A stretch of 50,868 nt of DNA from positions 1 through 50,868 of the forward strand of contig CACYRS010000017.1 of NCBI GenBank assembly GCA_902776935.1, written 5' to 3'. The position numbers and the translations under genes are program-made. Shown here piece after piece: positions 33,637-41,101 of the stretch. Numbering within the stretch: position 1 is the first letter of the stretch; the number at the start of each line of letters is the position of its first letter. The DNA comes from an uncultured Prevotellaceae bacterium. Its GTDB lineage: Bacteria > Bacteroidota > Bacteroidia > Bacteroidales > Bacteroidaceae. The notes under the pieces were generated by a model. The model was not told where the DNA came from. It saw nothing but the letters and a program-made list of their open reading frames with translations, and did no database searches.

Positions 33637-33644
33637 CAAAGTTA
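33637..33644 (-). promoter_or_regulatory. metF operon promoter, -7 box TAACTTTG
   Basis: Minus-strand TAACTTTG ends 9 nt before the metF ATG, so the message starts about 2-5 nt before it. It decides the start codon. Confidence 0.7.
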
Positions 33645-33981
33645 CGAATAATTAGGCGAAACTCCAAAAATAAATGCATAAAACAGTTGCATTAATATTG
33701 AGATATGGAAAATCCGGATTTATCAGAGTAATGGTGCCCGGAGAATGTTTTCCATTTTGCGCATGCCCGTAAAGTGTTTTGCGTAGGGCCGTAAAGCTTT
33801 TCGGGCCAAGGCATAAGGTCGTTAGGTAGTCACTTTATCCCTCCTTAGATAAGGCTTTACACCTATTCGTGACGTTCCTATACCCTGTAAAGTATCATCT
33901 GAACGAGTCAAAGATGCCGTCTGGACGAATCGAAGATACCGTCTGAACAACCGCAAGACGATGTCTCTTTCAGCAATTGGT
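33645..33981. other. Non-coding stretch of about 340 bp with repeats and a near-palindrome
   Basis: No convincing gene lies here. The stretch contains a 22-bp near-palindrome at 33786-33807 (CCGTAAAGCTTTTCGG core, two mismatches), a related CCGTAAAG...TTTT string at 33766-33782, and three 22-bp tandem units at 33896-33961. It separates metF (divergent promoter side) from the end of the lacI-type gene. Confidence 0.55.
33896..33961. repeat. Three degenerate 22-bp tandem repeats
   Basis: Units begin CATCTGAACGAGTCAAAGAT, CGTCTGGACGAATCGAAGAT and CGTCTGAACAACCGCAAGAC, each exactly 22 bp and directly joined. There are no spacers, so it is not a CRISPR. Confidence 0.75.
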
Positions 33982-35004
33982 TTACTTTTTCTTTGCGGAT
34001 GTTTCGCGGATGACAACCTGTTGGGGAACGATTTTCTTATAAATCTTCGAATCGCCACCAATTGCTTTCAACAGCATCTGACAGGCCGTCTTTCCCATCA
34101 GATGTGACTGATCCTCGATAGCCGACATTCTCGGTGTAACATATTGTGCATGAGGATCGTCTGTAAAACCGATAAGAGCCACGTCATCTGGAATATGTAG
34201 TCCGGACTGTTTGATGGCAGCAAGAGCAGCAAAAGTGATAGTATCATTAAAAGCGAGGATAGCATCCGGAGGATCTTCACGCTGCAGAAGAGCTTTAACA
34301 GCATCTACATCCCACTGATAGTCAATCTTATCACACACCACCAACTCACGTTCTATTGGGATACGATTCTCACGCAAAGCCTCGAGATATCCATGTTTGC
34401 GACGGCGCACCATATCAATATGATTCGGGCCACCAATGAATGCTATACGACGACTACCTGTATCTATTAGATGCTGTGTGGCTTGTTGAGCCGCCTCATC
34501 ACCATTCGCCGTAACACATGAGAACTTTTCCGAGAGACATGTACGACCAAGAAACACCAGGGGAATTCCCATTGTAGCTATTTCCTCGAAATGGGTATAA
34601 TTGGTTGTACTCTGAGCCAGACACGCAACTATCCCCTCAACATGCATGCTGATAAAGTTGTCAATAGCACGTACCTCCGCCTCACTATCCTCATGAGTGT
34701 TTGCACTGATAACGGAATAGCCCGCCTGACTTGCCTCTTCTTCTATACCATCTAGCACGGAGGAATAATAATGGCTCACGAGATTTGGCACAACAACACC
34801 TATGATCCTGGGAGCCTCCTTACGCAGACTCTGTGCAAAGGGGTTTGGGCGATAGTTCATTTTCTTCGCGAGATTCTTCACTTTCTCCTGCATTTCAAGT
34901 CCTATCTCAGGGCTGTTGCGTAATGCCCTGCTGACAGTCGCAATGCTTACCCCTAATTCATGGGCAAGATCCTTCAAGGACGTTCTTCGTTTGATGTTTG
35001 GCAT
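33982..35004 (-). CDS. LacI-family transcriptional regulator
   Basis: From the ATG at 35004 the 340-residue protein opens with a LacI helix-turn-helix: SLKDLAHELGVSIATVSRALR (about 9-29) and a hinge (MNYRPNPFAQSLR). The periplasmic-binding-protein-like effector domain follows, with IIGVVVPNL, DAILAFNDTITFAALAAIK and VALIGFTDDP. A reading from 35055 adds residues overlapping the -7 box at 35025 and is rejected. A PurR-like operator (35050-35065) lies just upstream of its own promoter. The sugar or ligand sensed is not evident and no catabolic gene set is adjacent. Confidence 0.92.
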   Translation of the reverse strand: MPNIKRRTSLKDLAHELGVSIATVSRALRNSPEIGLEMQEKVKNLAKKMNYRPNPFAQSLRKEAPRIIGVVVPNLVSHYYSSVLDGIEEEASQAGYSVISANTHEDSEAEVRAIDNFISMHVEGIVACLAQSTTNYTHFEEIATMGIPLVFLGRTCLSEKFSCVTANGDEAAQQATQHLIDTGSRRIAFIGGPNHIDMVRRRKHGYLEALRENRIPIERELVVCDKIDYQWDVDAVKALLQREDPPDAILAFNDTITFAALAAIKQSGLHIPDDVALIGFTDDPHAQYVTPRMSAIEDQSHLMGKTACQMLLKAIGGDSKIYKKIVPQQVVIRETSAKKK

Positions 35005-35024
35005 ACCGTTGATAATATTTGCTG

Positions 35025-35032
35025 CAAAGTTA
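35025..35032 (-). promoter_or_regulatory. lacI-type gene promoter, -7 box TAACTTTG
   Basis: Minus-strand TAACTTTG ends 20 nt before the start at 35004. Confidence 0.72.
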
Positions 35033-35049
35033 CATATTTTTGTCGAAAA

Positions 35050-35065
35050 ACGCAAACGTTTACGT
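35050..35065. promoter_or_regulatory. LacI-family operator, ACGCAAACGTTTACGT
   Basis: This 16-bp near-perfect palindrome has the CG centre of LacI/PurR operators; the PurR consensus is ACGCAAACGTTTGCGT, differing at one position. It lies over the -33 zone of the lacI-type gene promoter and between the divergent promoters, so autoregulation is likely. Confidence 0.7.
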
Positions 35066-35108
35066 GTTTTTTTACGTTAAAACGCATGATTTTACGGAAA
35101 AAACTACG

Positions 35109-35116
35109 TACCTTTG
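35109..35116 (+). promoter_or_regulatory. Orphan plus-strand promoter, -7 box TACCTTTG
   Basis: Perfect -7 box pointing away from the lacI-type gene. No plus-strand gene follows; a strong terminator lies about 90 nt downstream. The -33 zone is weak (ATTTTA). Confidence 0.6.
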
Positions 35117-35120
35117 CATC

Positions 35121-35210
35121 ATAATTCAGAAATGAGTAATGAATAGTTGATAATAAGTTAGTTAGAAAAATGAGAACCGAGGCTGTCGTGATGACATCCC
35201 CGGTTTTTTT
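35121..35210 (+). ncRNA. Candidate small RNA of about 90 nt
   Basis: The stretch lies between the promoter at 35109 and the intrinsic terminator at 35175-35205 plus T7. It holds no credible gene: the only frame, from ATG 35170, has about 28 codons and runs through the hairpin. It may be a small RNA or the remnant leader of a lost LacI-controlled gene. The start is inferred from the -7 box. Confidence 0.4.
35175..35210 (+). terminator. Strong intrinsic terminator (plus strand)
   Basis: AACCG/CGGTT, GG/CC and TGTC/GACA pair in one hairpin with two single mismatches and a 5-nt loop, followed by seven T. On the minus strand the following T-run is poor, so the plus strand is the likely direction, though it may also help to end the GIN-domain transcript. 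Confidence 0.8.
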
Positions 35211-35229
35211 ATTTCCCAGGATTTCTTAC

Positions 35230-35994
35230 TTATTGCAAGTGCTCGATATCCCCTGAACCAGTTTTATGTTTTTCAACAGAATCTAAATGTCCCTTGAGTG
35301 TGATATCTCCACTCCCCACAAGATTGCAACTAACAGCCTTACAACCCTCAACGAAATTAACCTTCACATCACCGGAGCCCCTGAGATTTATATCTGTTTT
35401 CTTGACATCCCATTGACTGATAGTCATATCCCCGGAACCAACCAAAGATATTGATGAAGTAATAGCCTTCAGACGCCTTATCTTCACATCCCCGGAACCA
35501 ACCAGTTCGCTACTGCAATTATCACAGATAATATCACTGAAATCAATGTCTCCAGAACCACGAAGAGCGATGGACATATTGTCGGTATCAACATGTCTTT
35601 CCGCCTTAAAGTCACCAGAGCCGAACAACTGTACCCCGATAAGGTCAGGTGATGACACATAAACATTCACATCCCCGACAGAACCGACAGAAATATTAAC
35701 AATACCTATTTTACCTTTATTACGAACAGACAACACATTACCCTCCACTTCTGTAAGAACTTCGCTTAAAATATTTTCAGGACCTTCTAGACGTACAGAG
35801 AAAGAGTCTGTCTGAGTGTAATAGACTGTAGGAGAGCCATAAATATCAATTCTTTCGAAACCCCTTAGTAAGCGTTGCTGAGTAATTCTTTTAGAATCAG
35901 AAACGAGCACGTTCTCCCTATATACACAAGAAACCAACATCTGGACCATCACCAGAATGAAAAGACTATACACCAAAGAATGTTTTGCTTTCAT
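35230..35994 (-). CDS. GIN-domain (DUF2807) lipoprotein, probable adhesin-like beta solenoid
   Basis: A 254-residue lipoprotein (lipobox LVSC, Cys23) consisting of a DUF2807/GIN domain. GSGD recurs seven times, roughly every 20 residues (LFGSGDFKAE, LRGSGDIDFS, LVGSGDVKIR, LVGSGDMTIS, LRGSGDVKVN, LVGSGDITLK, KTGSGDIEHL), marking coils of a right-handed beta solenoid. The family is sometimes called putative auto-transporter adhesin, but its function is not established. It has an ECF-like promoter shared with the Spy-like gene, so it may belong to an envelope-stress regulon. It is followed by the terminator at 35175. Confidence 0.88.
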   Translation of the reverse strand: MKAKHSLVYSLFILVMVQMLVSCVYRENVLVSDSKRITQQRLLRGFERIDIYGSPTVYYTQTDSFSVRLEGPENILSEVLTEVEGNVLSVRNKGKIGIVNISVGSVGDVNVYVSSPDLIGVQLFGSGDFKAERHVDTDNMSIALRGSGDIDFSDIICDNCSSELVGSGDVKIRRLKAITSSISLVGSGDMTISQWDVKKTDINLRGSGDVKVNFVEGCKAVSCNLVGSGDITLKGHLDSVEKHKTGSGDIEHLQ

Positions 35995-36030
35995 ATTTCT
36001 ATCACTTTAATTGTTACGTTCTGACTGTTT

Positions 36031-36054
36031 GACGTAACAAGTTCAAAGAAAGTT
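36031..36054 (-). promoter_or_regulatory. Possible ECF-sigma promoter (AACTT-N15-CGTC)
   Basis: Minus-strand AACTT (plus 36050-36054), 15-nt spacer, CGTCAAACAG. The spacer string TTTGAACTTGTTA closely resembles TTTGAGCTTATCAA before the Spy-like gene. Both leaders also share AACAATTAAA before the start codon. Confidence 0.45.
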
Positions 36055-36071
36055 GCAAAGACACGGGATTT

Positions 36072-37310
36072 TTATTTGAGAGGCAATAACACCCAGAACT
36101 CAGCCCCCTCGCCAAGTTCTGACTCAACACCCAAAGTACCACCCAGATTCATCACATGGGATTTAACGACAGACAATCCAAGACCCGTACCAGGAACAAA
36201 CTCATCGAGTTTCACGAAACGTTCAAAGATACGTTCCTGGTCTTGTTTTGCAATACCCCTACCTGTATCGCTCACCCATATACGTATCTGATCACCATTA
36301 ATATCATAACCCAGAGTTATCGTACCATTTGTAGTGAACTTTATCGCATTCTGTATCAGATTATCCACTATCTCCCTCAAAACAGTTTGGTCAGTATGTA
36401 CGAGCATCTCCTCCTGAGGCATATGAGTAAGGATTGGCACATCTGTACCTGGCTGATAGAACTCAGCAATCTCCTTAAACATAGGATTAAGATCTACGGC
36501 AGCCATTGCCAGACTGCGTGCACCTGCCTCAATCTCTGCCATACTTACAAGGCCACCCACAATACGTAGAAGTTTCTGATTATTCTGCTGTATCTCACTG
36601 ATAATCTGATTTCTGTCGTTTTCATCCTGCACTACAGGCAACAGATCAGCGAAGCCAACGATAGCATTCAACGGAGTACGTATCTCATGACCCATATTTG
36701 CCAGGAAAGCAGTCTTCAGGCGATCACTCTCCTCCGCCTTATTACGTGCCAGGATAAGTGCCGATTCCATTTCCTTGCGTTCATCCACTCGCATAGAAGC
36801 ACCTACAATCTTTGTTGGTGAGCCATCGGAATCACGATCTACTATTGTAGCGTAACTCTCTTCCCAATATGTTTTTCCAGGAATAGCAGATTTCACCTGA
36901 TACTGCTGGTAGAATATATCTGTTTCCCCTTTGCAAATATCATCTAGAGCCTTTTTCACACGTGACTGGTCACTGGGAAGGAGCTGTTTAATCCAATCAT
37001 CAATATTCGTTCCAGCCTCTGGAGTATAGTTGTCATTGTTCTCACGGAAATCATTGTCGAAGGAAACAGAGCGCATATTAGGTTCGACATGCCAGGTTGC
37101 AAGACGCATAGCTTTAAGGACAAATTCATACTCTACGTTTGTCTGAAGCATCTTCTCTATCTCTTTGAGTTCCTTCTCCAGTTGCCTTCGTTGAACTACC
37201 TGACGATAAATCATCGCAAGAAGCGCAAGAAAGAATACTCCTCCTGCTATCCAAAGCAAGAAGATCAACGCAGAAGATCGTACTGTAATAAATAGGATAC
37301 TGTCGGCCAT
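36072..37310 (-). CDS. Membrane sensor histidine kinase with PAS domain
   Basis: A 412-residue kinase: one N-terminal membrane helix (about 13-34), a helical linker, a PAS-like domain (about 60-175, ending IVGASMRVDERKEME), then HisKA with the phosphorylated His208 in MGHEIRTPLNAIVGF. HATPase follows with DNLIQNAIKFT (N box), DTGRGI (G1), IFERF (F box) and GTGLGLSVV (G2). Almost nothing of it lies outside the membrane, so it probably senses an intracellular or membrane cue through PAS. No response regulator is next to it and it has no receiver domain, making it an orphan kinase. It has its own promoter at 37330. Confidence 0.92.
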   Translation of the reverse strand: MADSILFITVRSSALIFLLWIAGGVFFLALLAMIYRQVVQRRQLEKELKEIEKMLQTNVEYEFVLKAMRLATWHVEPNMRSVSFDNDFRENNDNYTPEAGTNIDDWIKQLLPSDQSRVKKALDDICKGETDIFYQQYQVKSAIPGKTYWEESYATIVDRDSDGSPTKIVGASMRVDERKEMESALILARNKAEESDRLKTAFLANMGHEIRTPLNAIVGFADLLPVVQDENDRNQIISEIQQNNQKLLRIVGGLVSMAEIEAGARSLAMAAVDLNPMFKEIAEFYQPGTDVPILTHMPQEEMLVHTDQTVLREIVDNLIQNAIKFTTNGTITLGYDINGDQIRIWVSDTGRGIAKQDQERIFERFVKLDEFVPGTGLGLSVVKSHVMNLGGTLGVESELGEGAEFWVLLPLK

Positions 37311-37329
37311 ATTTATAACGTTGATGTGG

Positions 37330-37337
37330 CAAAATTA
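37330..37337 (-). promoter_or_regulatory. Histidine kinase promoter, -7 box TAATTTTG
   Basis: Minus-strand TAATTTTG ends 19 nt before the kinase start at 37310. Confidence 0.7.
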
Positions 37338-37386
37338 TGAAAAAAATCGGAATAACACAAAATAAAGATGATTTTTTTGTGTTTTA

Positions 37387-37418
37387 TTTGTTTTTTTGCC
37401 CAACTTACATTACCTTTG
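37387..37418 (+). promoter_or_regulatory. Methyltransferase operon promoter (TTTG-N20-TACCTTTG)
   Basis: TTTG at 37387-37390, 20-nt spacer, TACCTTTG at 37411-37418. A perfect Bacteroidetes promoter 28 nt before the ATG at 37447. Confidence 0.85.
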
Positions 37419-37446
37419 CAGTCGTTTTTCCACATTATAATAGAAA

Positions 37447-38922
37447 ATGGAACAAAATTTCAACCTCATCGCCAAAACGTTTATGGGACTGGAACCTGTA
37501 CTGGCGAAAGAACTGACCCAATTAGGGGCAAATGATGTACAAATCGGTAGACGAATGGTATCGTTTACTGGTAACAAGGAACTGATGTATCGTGCTAATT
37601 TCCAATTGCACACTGCCATCCGCATTTTGAAACCCATCAAGCACTTCAAGGCAAAGAGTGCTGATGATGTTTATGAAGAGATCAAGAAGATCGACTGGAC
37701 AGAGTATCTTGGACCGGAAAAGACCTTCGCTGTTGACGCTGTGGTTTTCTCTGAAGAGTTCCGACACTCCAAATTCGTATCTTACAAGGTTAAGGACGCT
37801 ATCGTGGACCAATTCCGTGAGAAGGCAGGAAAACGTCCCAACATCTCTGTTGCTAATCCAGACATACGTCTTAACATCCATATCGCAGAAGACCACTGTA
37901 CTCTTAGTCTTGACTCCAGCGGTGAGTCGTTGCATCGCAGAGGCTATCGTCAGGAAAGTGTCGAGGCTCCTCTCAACGAGGTGCTCGCTGCCGGTATGAT
38001 TCTTATGTCGGGATGGCAGGGAGACACAGACTTTATCGACCCGATGTGCGGTTCTGGTACTATTCTCATAGAGGCAGCTCTGATAGCAAAGAACATGGCT
38101 CCAGGACTCTTCCGTAAGGAATATGCCTTTGAAAAATGGCCCGACTTTGATGCAGACCTTTTCGATTACATCTATAATGATGATAGTCAGGAGCGTGAGT
38201 TCAATCATCATATCTACGGATACGACATCGATATAAAGGCCGTCAACACTGCCCGTCTTAATGCAAAGGCTGCCGGGTTATCCGCGGATATCACCATTGA
38301 GCAGCAGGACTTCAAGGATTTCAAGCAGCCAGAAAACAAGAGTATCATGATAACCAATCCTCCATACGGAGAGAGAATATCCACACCCGATCTTCTTGGT
38401 ACCTATCGAATGATAGGAGAACGCCTTAAGCATCAGTTCAGAGGCAATGATGCATGGATTCTCTCTTACCGAGAGGAGTGCTTTGAGCAGATTGGTCTGA
38501 AACCAAGCATTAAGATACCTCTTTATAATGGATCACTGGAGTGTGAGTTCCGCAGATACCAGATGTTTGACGGCAAACTGAAAGATTTCCGCCATGAGGG
38601 AGGTGTCGTAAAGACAGAGGAAGAGAAGCGTCAGATGGCCCAGAAACACCGTTTCAAGAAGGAGCGTGAGTTTAAGCAGCGTCTTGATGAAGCAGAACAG
38701 AATGAAGAGGCCGACATCCGTAACTTCACCTTCCATCGTCATGATATCGAGAAGAAAGAACGACCTGTCCGTAAGGAGCGTAATTTCCGTGATGATAATG
38801 ACAAGCGTAAGGGACGTGACTCCAAGAGTGGTAAAGACTTCGGAAAAGACAGACGTGACTTTGGCAAGAACAAACGCGATTTCGGAAAGAAGAAGAGGAG
38901 ATTCGATGATGATGAAGATTAA
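37447..38922 (+). CDS. THUMP-domain 23S rRNA (guanine-N2) methyltransferase, RlmL type
   Basis: The 491-residue protein combines an N-terminal ferredoxin-like/THUMP region (about 1-165) with an UPF0020-type Rossmann methyltransferase: FIDPMCGSGTILIEAALIA (197-215) binds SAM and TNPPYGER (303-310) is the NPPY catalytic motif. This is the N-terminal half of RlmKL, the 23S rRNA G2445 N2-methyltransferase. The last 110 residues are an unusual Lys/Arg/Asp-rich tail with repeats of RDFGK, probably unstructured and RNA-binding. The end overlaps the start of the S9 peptidase gene. The site methylated is inferred from family. Confidence 0.88.
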   Translation: MEQNFNLIAKTFMGLEPVLAKELTQLGANDVQIGRRMVSFTGNKELMYRANFQLHTAIRILKPIKHFKAKSADDVYEEIKKIDWTEYLGPEKTFAVDAVVFSEEFRHSKFVSYKVKDAIVDQFREKAGKRPNISVANPDIRLNIHIAEDHCTLSLDSSGESLHRRGYRQESVEAPLNEVLAAGMILMSGWQGDTDFIDPMCGSGTILIEAALIAKNMAPGLFRKEYAFEKWPDFDADLFDYIYNDDSQEREFNHHIYGYDIDIKAVNTARLNAKAAGLSADITIEQQDFKDFKQPENKSIMITNPPYGERISTPDLLGTYRMIGERLKHQFRGNDAWILSYREECFEQIGLKPSIKIPLYNGSLECEFRRYQMFDGKLKDFRHEGGVVKTEEEKRQMAQKHRFKKEREFKQRLDEAEQNEEADIRNFTFHRHDIEKKERPVRKERNFRDDNDKRKGRDSKSGKDFGKDRRDFGKNKRDFGKKKRRFDDDED

Positions 38923-41065
38923 GCACATATTGGGTCTTCTTGCCCTGATAATATCTGTTTCTATGTCAGCACAGGATAAGCTATTCACCCTTGAGGATCT
39001 GAATTTCGGCGGCAAGAACTACGCCAACCTCAGAGCCAAGAACATGTGGCTCACCTGGTGGGGCGAGAAACTTATACAGACAGATGTCGAGGAGTGTTTC
39101 ACCATCGACACCAAGACTGGCAAGAAAAGACTTCTCTTCACCCTTGAGGATATCAACAAATGGGCAGGCAGCAATGAAGATACTCATGTGCGCCACCTGA
39201 TAAATGCAAGATTCCCCTACCCCGACAAGCCGATTGTGGCTCTGGGCAACAGAAAGGCATTTATCCTTCTCGACTTTGAAGCAAAGACTATTGTATGGCA
39301 GGACAGCATCTCAGGACAAGAGGCCAACGACTGGAACTCCGAATCCCGTGCCACAGCCTATGTTGAAAACTATCAGCTGTATGTAGCTGACGGTGAGGGC
39401 AAGAAACGCCAGTTGAGCTCAGATGGCAGCCGTGAGATAGTTTACGGGCAGAGCGTACATCGCAATGAGTTCGGAATCCGTAAAGGAACATTCTGGAGCC
39501 CAAAGGGAAACCGTCTTGCATTCTATCGTATGGACCAGAGCATGGTTACCGATTATCCGCAGGTAGACATCTTCCCACGGTCTGCAAGCTATGAGCCTGA
39601 CAAGTATCCGATGGCAGGTATGACCAGCCATAAGGTGACTGTGGGAGTTTACGACATAAAGTCTGACAAGACCATCTATCTTCAGGCAGGTAACCCCATA
39701 GACCGCTATTTCACCAATATCACATGGAGTCCTGACGAAAGCACTGTCTACATGTTTGAGTTGAACCGAAAGCAGAATGATTGTCGTCTGGTATCCTACG
39801 ATGCCACAACAGGCGCTAAGATTGCAGAGCTGTATCGCGAGACATCGGATAAATATGTAGAGCCTCAGAATCCCATTCTGTTCCTGCCATGGGACGATAC
39901 AAAATTCATCATGCAGAGTCAGAAGGACGGTTACAACCACCTTTATCTATTTGATAAGACCGGCAAGGAGCTAAAACAGATTACAAGTGGCAAATGGGTA
40001 GTACTGGATGTTGTCGGCTTTAATACCAAGACAAAGAGTGTGCTTATCCTCAGCAACGAGACATATCCTTTAAACAGCAATCTGTATACCGTCAACATTA
40101 AGAATGGCCAGCGCAGACTGATGGGCAAAGGCATAGGCGTAGCTCAAAGCGCCCAGCCATCGGTATCAGGACAGACTGTAGCCCTTAAGTTGTCGTCTTT
40201 CAATCATCCACGTATCATTGATATCATCAACACCAATGGTTGGGGCAAAGTAACAGAACTCTTAGATGCTGAGGACCCATGGAAGGACTATCAGCAACCC
40301 ATATATACCAATGGCTCCATTACAGCAGCCGACGGTATCACCGATTTATATTATAGGATGGTAAAGCCCCATGACTTCGACCCCAACAAGAAATATCCAA
40401 CAGTAGTCTACGTCTATGGTGGTCCTCATGCGCATAACGTAGATGCATCATGGCACTATGCAAGCCGTTCATGGGAGACCTATATGGCTCAAAAGGGTTA
40501 TATCGTATTCATCCTTGACAATCGCGGTTCGGAGAATCGTGGAAGAGACTTTGAACAGGCCACATTCCACCAGCTGGGACAGATAGAGATGCAAGATCAG
40601 ATGAAGGGTGTTGAGTTTCTTAAGAATCAGCCTTATGTGGATATGAACCGTCTGGGGGTTCACGGATGGAGTTTCGGCGGATTCATGACTATCTCCCTGA
40701 TGACCAACTATCCCGACGTTTTCAAAGTTGGTGTAGCCGGAGGTCCTGTCATTGACTGGAAATGGTATGAGGTGATGTATGGCGAGCGTTATATGGGTAC
40801 CCCGCAAGATAACCCTGATGGATACGCCAAGACCAGCCTCATCGACAAGGCCAAGAACCTGAAGGGAAAGTTGCAGATTATTTCAGGATACAACGACAAT
40901 ACCGTCGTTCCACAGCACTGTCTTTCATTCCTCGATGCATGTATAAAGGCAGGCACTCAGCCGGATTTCTTTGCCTACCCTGGCGAGGAGCACAACATGC
41001 GAGGACACGCCTCAGTGCATCTGCATGAACGTATCACCCAATATTTCGAGGACTACCTCAAGTAA
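38912..41065 (+). CDS. S9 family dipeptidyl peptidase (DPP IV-like), exported
   Basis: The 717-residue protein from ATG 38912 (alternative ATGs at 38906 and 38909) begins with a signal peptide ending SVSMSAQ. It has an N-terminal beta-propeller (DPP IV N domain, about 80-450) and a C-terminal alpha/beta hydrolase. The catalytic triad is Ser587 in GWSFGGF, Asp662 in GYNDNTV and His694 in EEHNM. It would cleave dipeptides or tripeptides, often after proline, from peptides in the periplasm or at the surface, supporting amino-acid uptake. The signal-peptide codons overlap the tail of the methyltransferase gene, so the two are translationally linked. A start much farther upstream in that gene is rejected for lack of a signal. 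Confidence 0.9.
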   Translation: MKIKHILGLLALIISVSMSAQDKLFTLEDLNFGGKNYANLRAKNMWLTWWGEKLIQTDVEECFTIDTKTGKKRLLFTLEDINKWAGSNEDTHVRHLINARFPYPDKPIVALGNRKAFILLDFEAKTIVWQDSISGQEANDWNSESRATAYVENYQLYVADGEGKKRQLSSDGSREIVYGQSVHRNEFGIRKGTFWSPKGNRLAFYRMDQSMVTDYPQVDIFPRSASYEPDKYPMAGMTSHKVTVGVYDIKSDKTIYLQAGNPIDRYFTNITWSPDESTVYMFELNRKQNDCRLVSYDATTGAKIAELYRETSDKYVEPQNPILFLPWDDTKFIMQSQKDGYNHLYLFDKTGKELKQITSGKWVVLDVVGFNTKTKSVLILSNETYPLNSNLYTVNIKNGQRRLMGKGIGVAQSAQPSVSGQTVALKLSSFNHPRIIDIINTNGWGKVTELLDAEDPWKDYQQPIYTNGSITAADGITDLYYRMVKPHDFDPNKKYPTVVYVYGGPHAHNVDASWHYASRSWETYMAQKGYIVFILDNRGSENRGRDFEQATFHQLGQIEMQDQMKGVEFLKNQPYVDMNRLGVHGWSFGGFMTISLMTNYPDVFKVGVAGGPVIDWKWYEVMYGERYMGTPQDNPDGYAKTSLIDKAKNLKGKLQIISGYNDNTVVPQHCLSFLDACIKAGTQPDFFAYPGEEHNMRGHASVHLHERITQYFEDYLK

Positions 41066-41069
41066 TCAA

Positions 41070-41101
41070 AAAGATAAAGTTGAAAGTATAAAGTTCAAAG
41101 T
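41070..41101 (+). repeat. Dispersed repeat of AAAGTTC units, copy 2
   Basis: AAAGATAAAGTTGAAAGTAT followed by AAAGTTCAAAGT fills the spacer before purD, as the related string does before mreB (24172-24200). Confidence 0.55.

Noticed and set aside
33896-33961. Possible short CRISPR array
   Set aside because: The 22-bp units are degenerate and directly joined without spacers, and no cas gene is present.
35170-35256. A 28-codon gene starting at the ATG before the hairpin
   Set aside because: It runs through an intrinsic terminator and the end of the GIN gene, and has no family likeness.
35230-35994. GSGD-linked repeated DNA as a CRISPR or satellite
   Set aside because: The repeats follow codon periodicity inside a clear coding sequence.
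38666-38911. N-terminal extension of the S9 peptidase
   Set aside because: This upstream stretch lies wholly inside the methyltransferase gene in another frame and would put the signal peptide in the middle of the protein.
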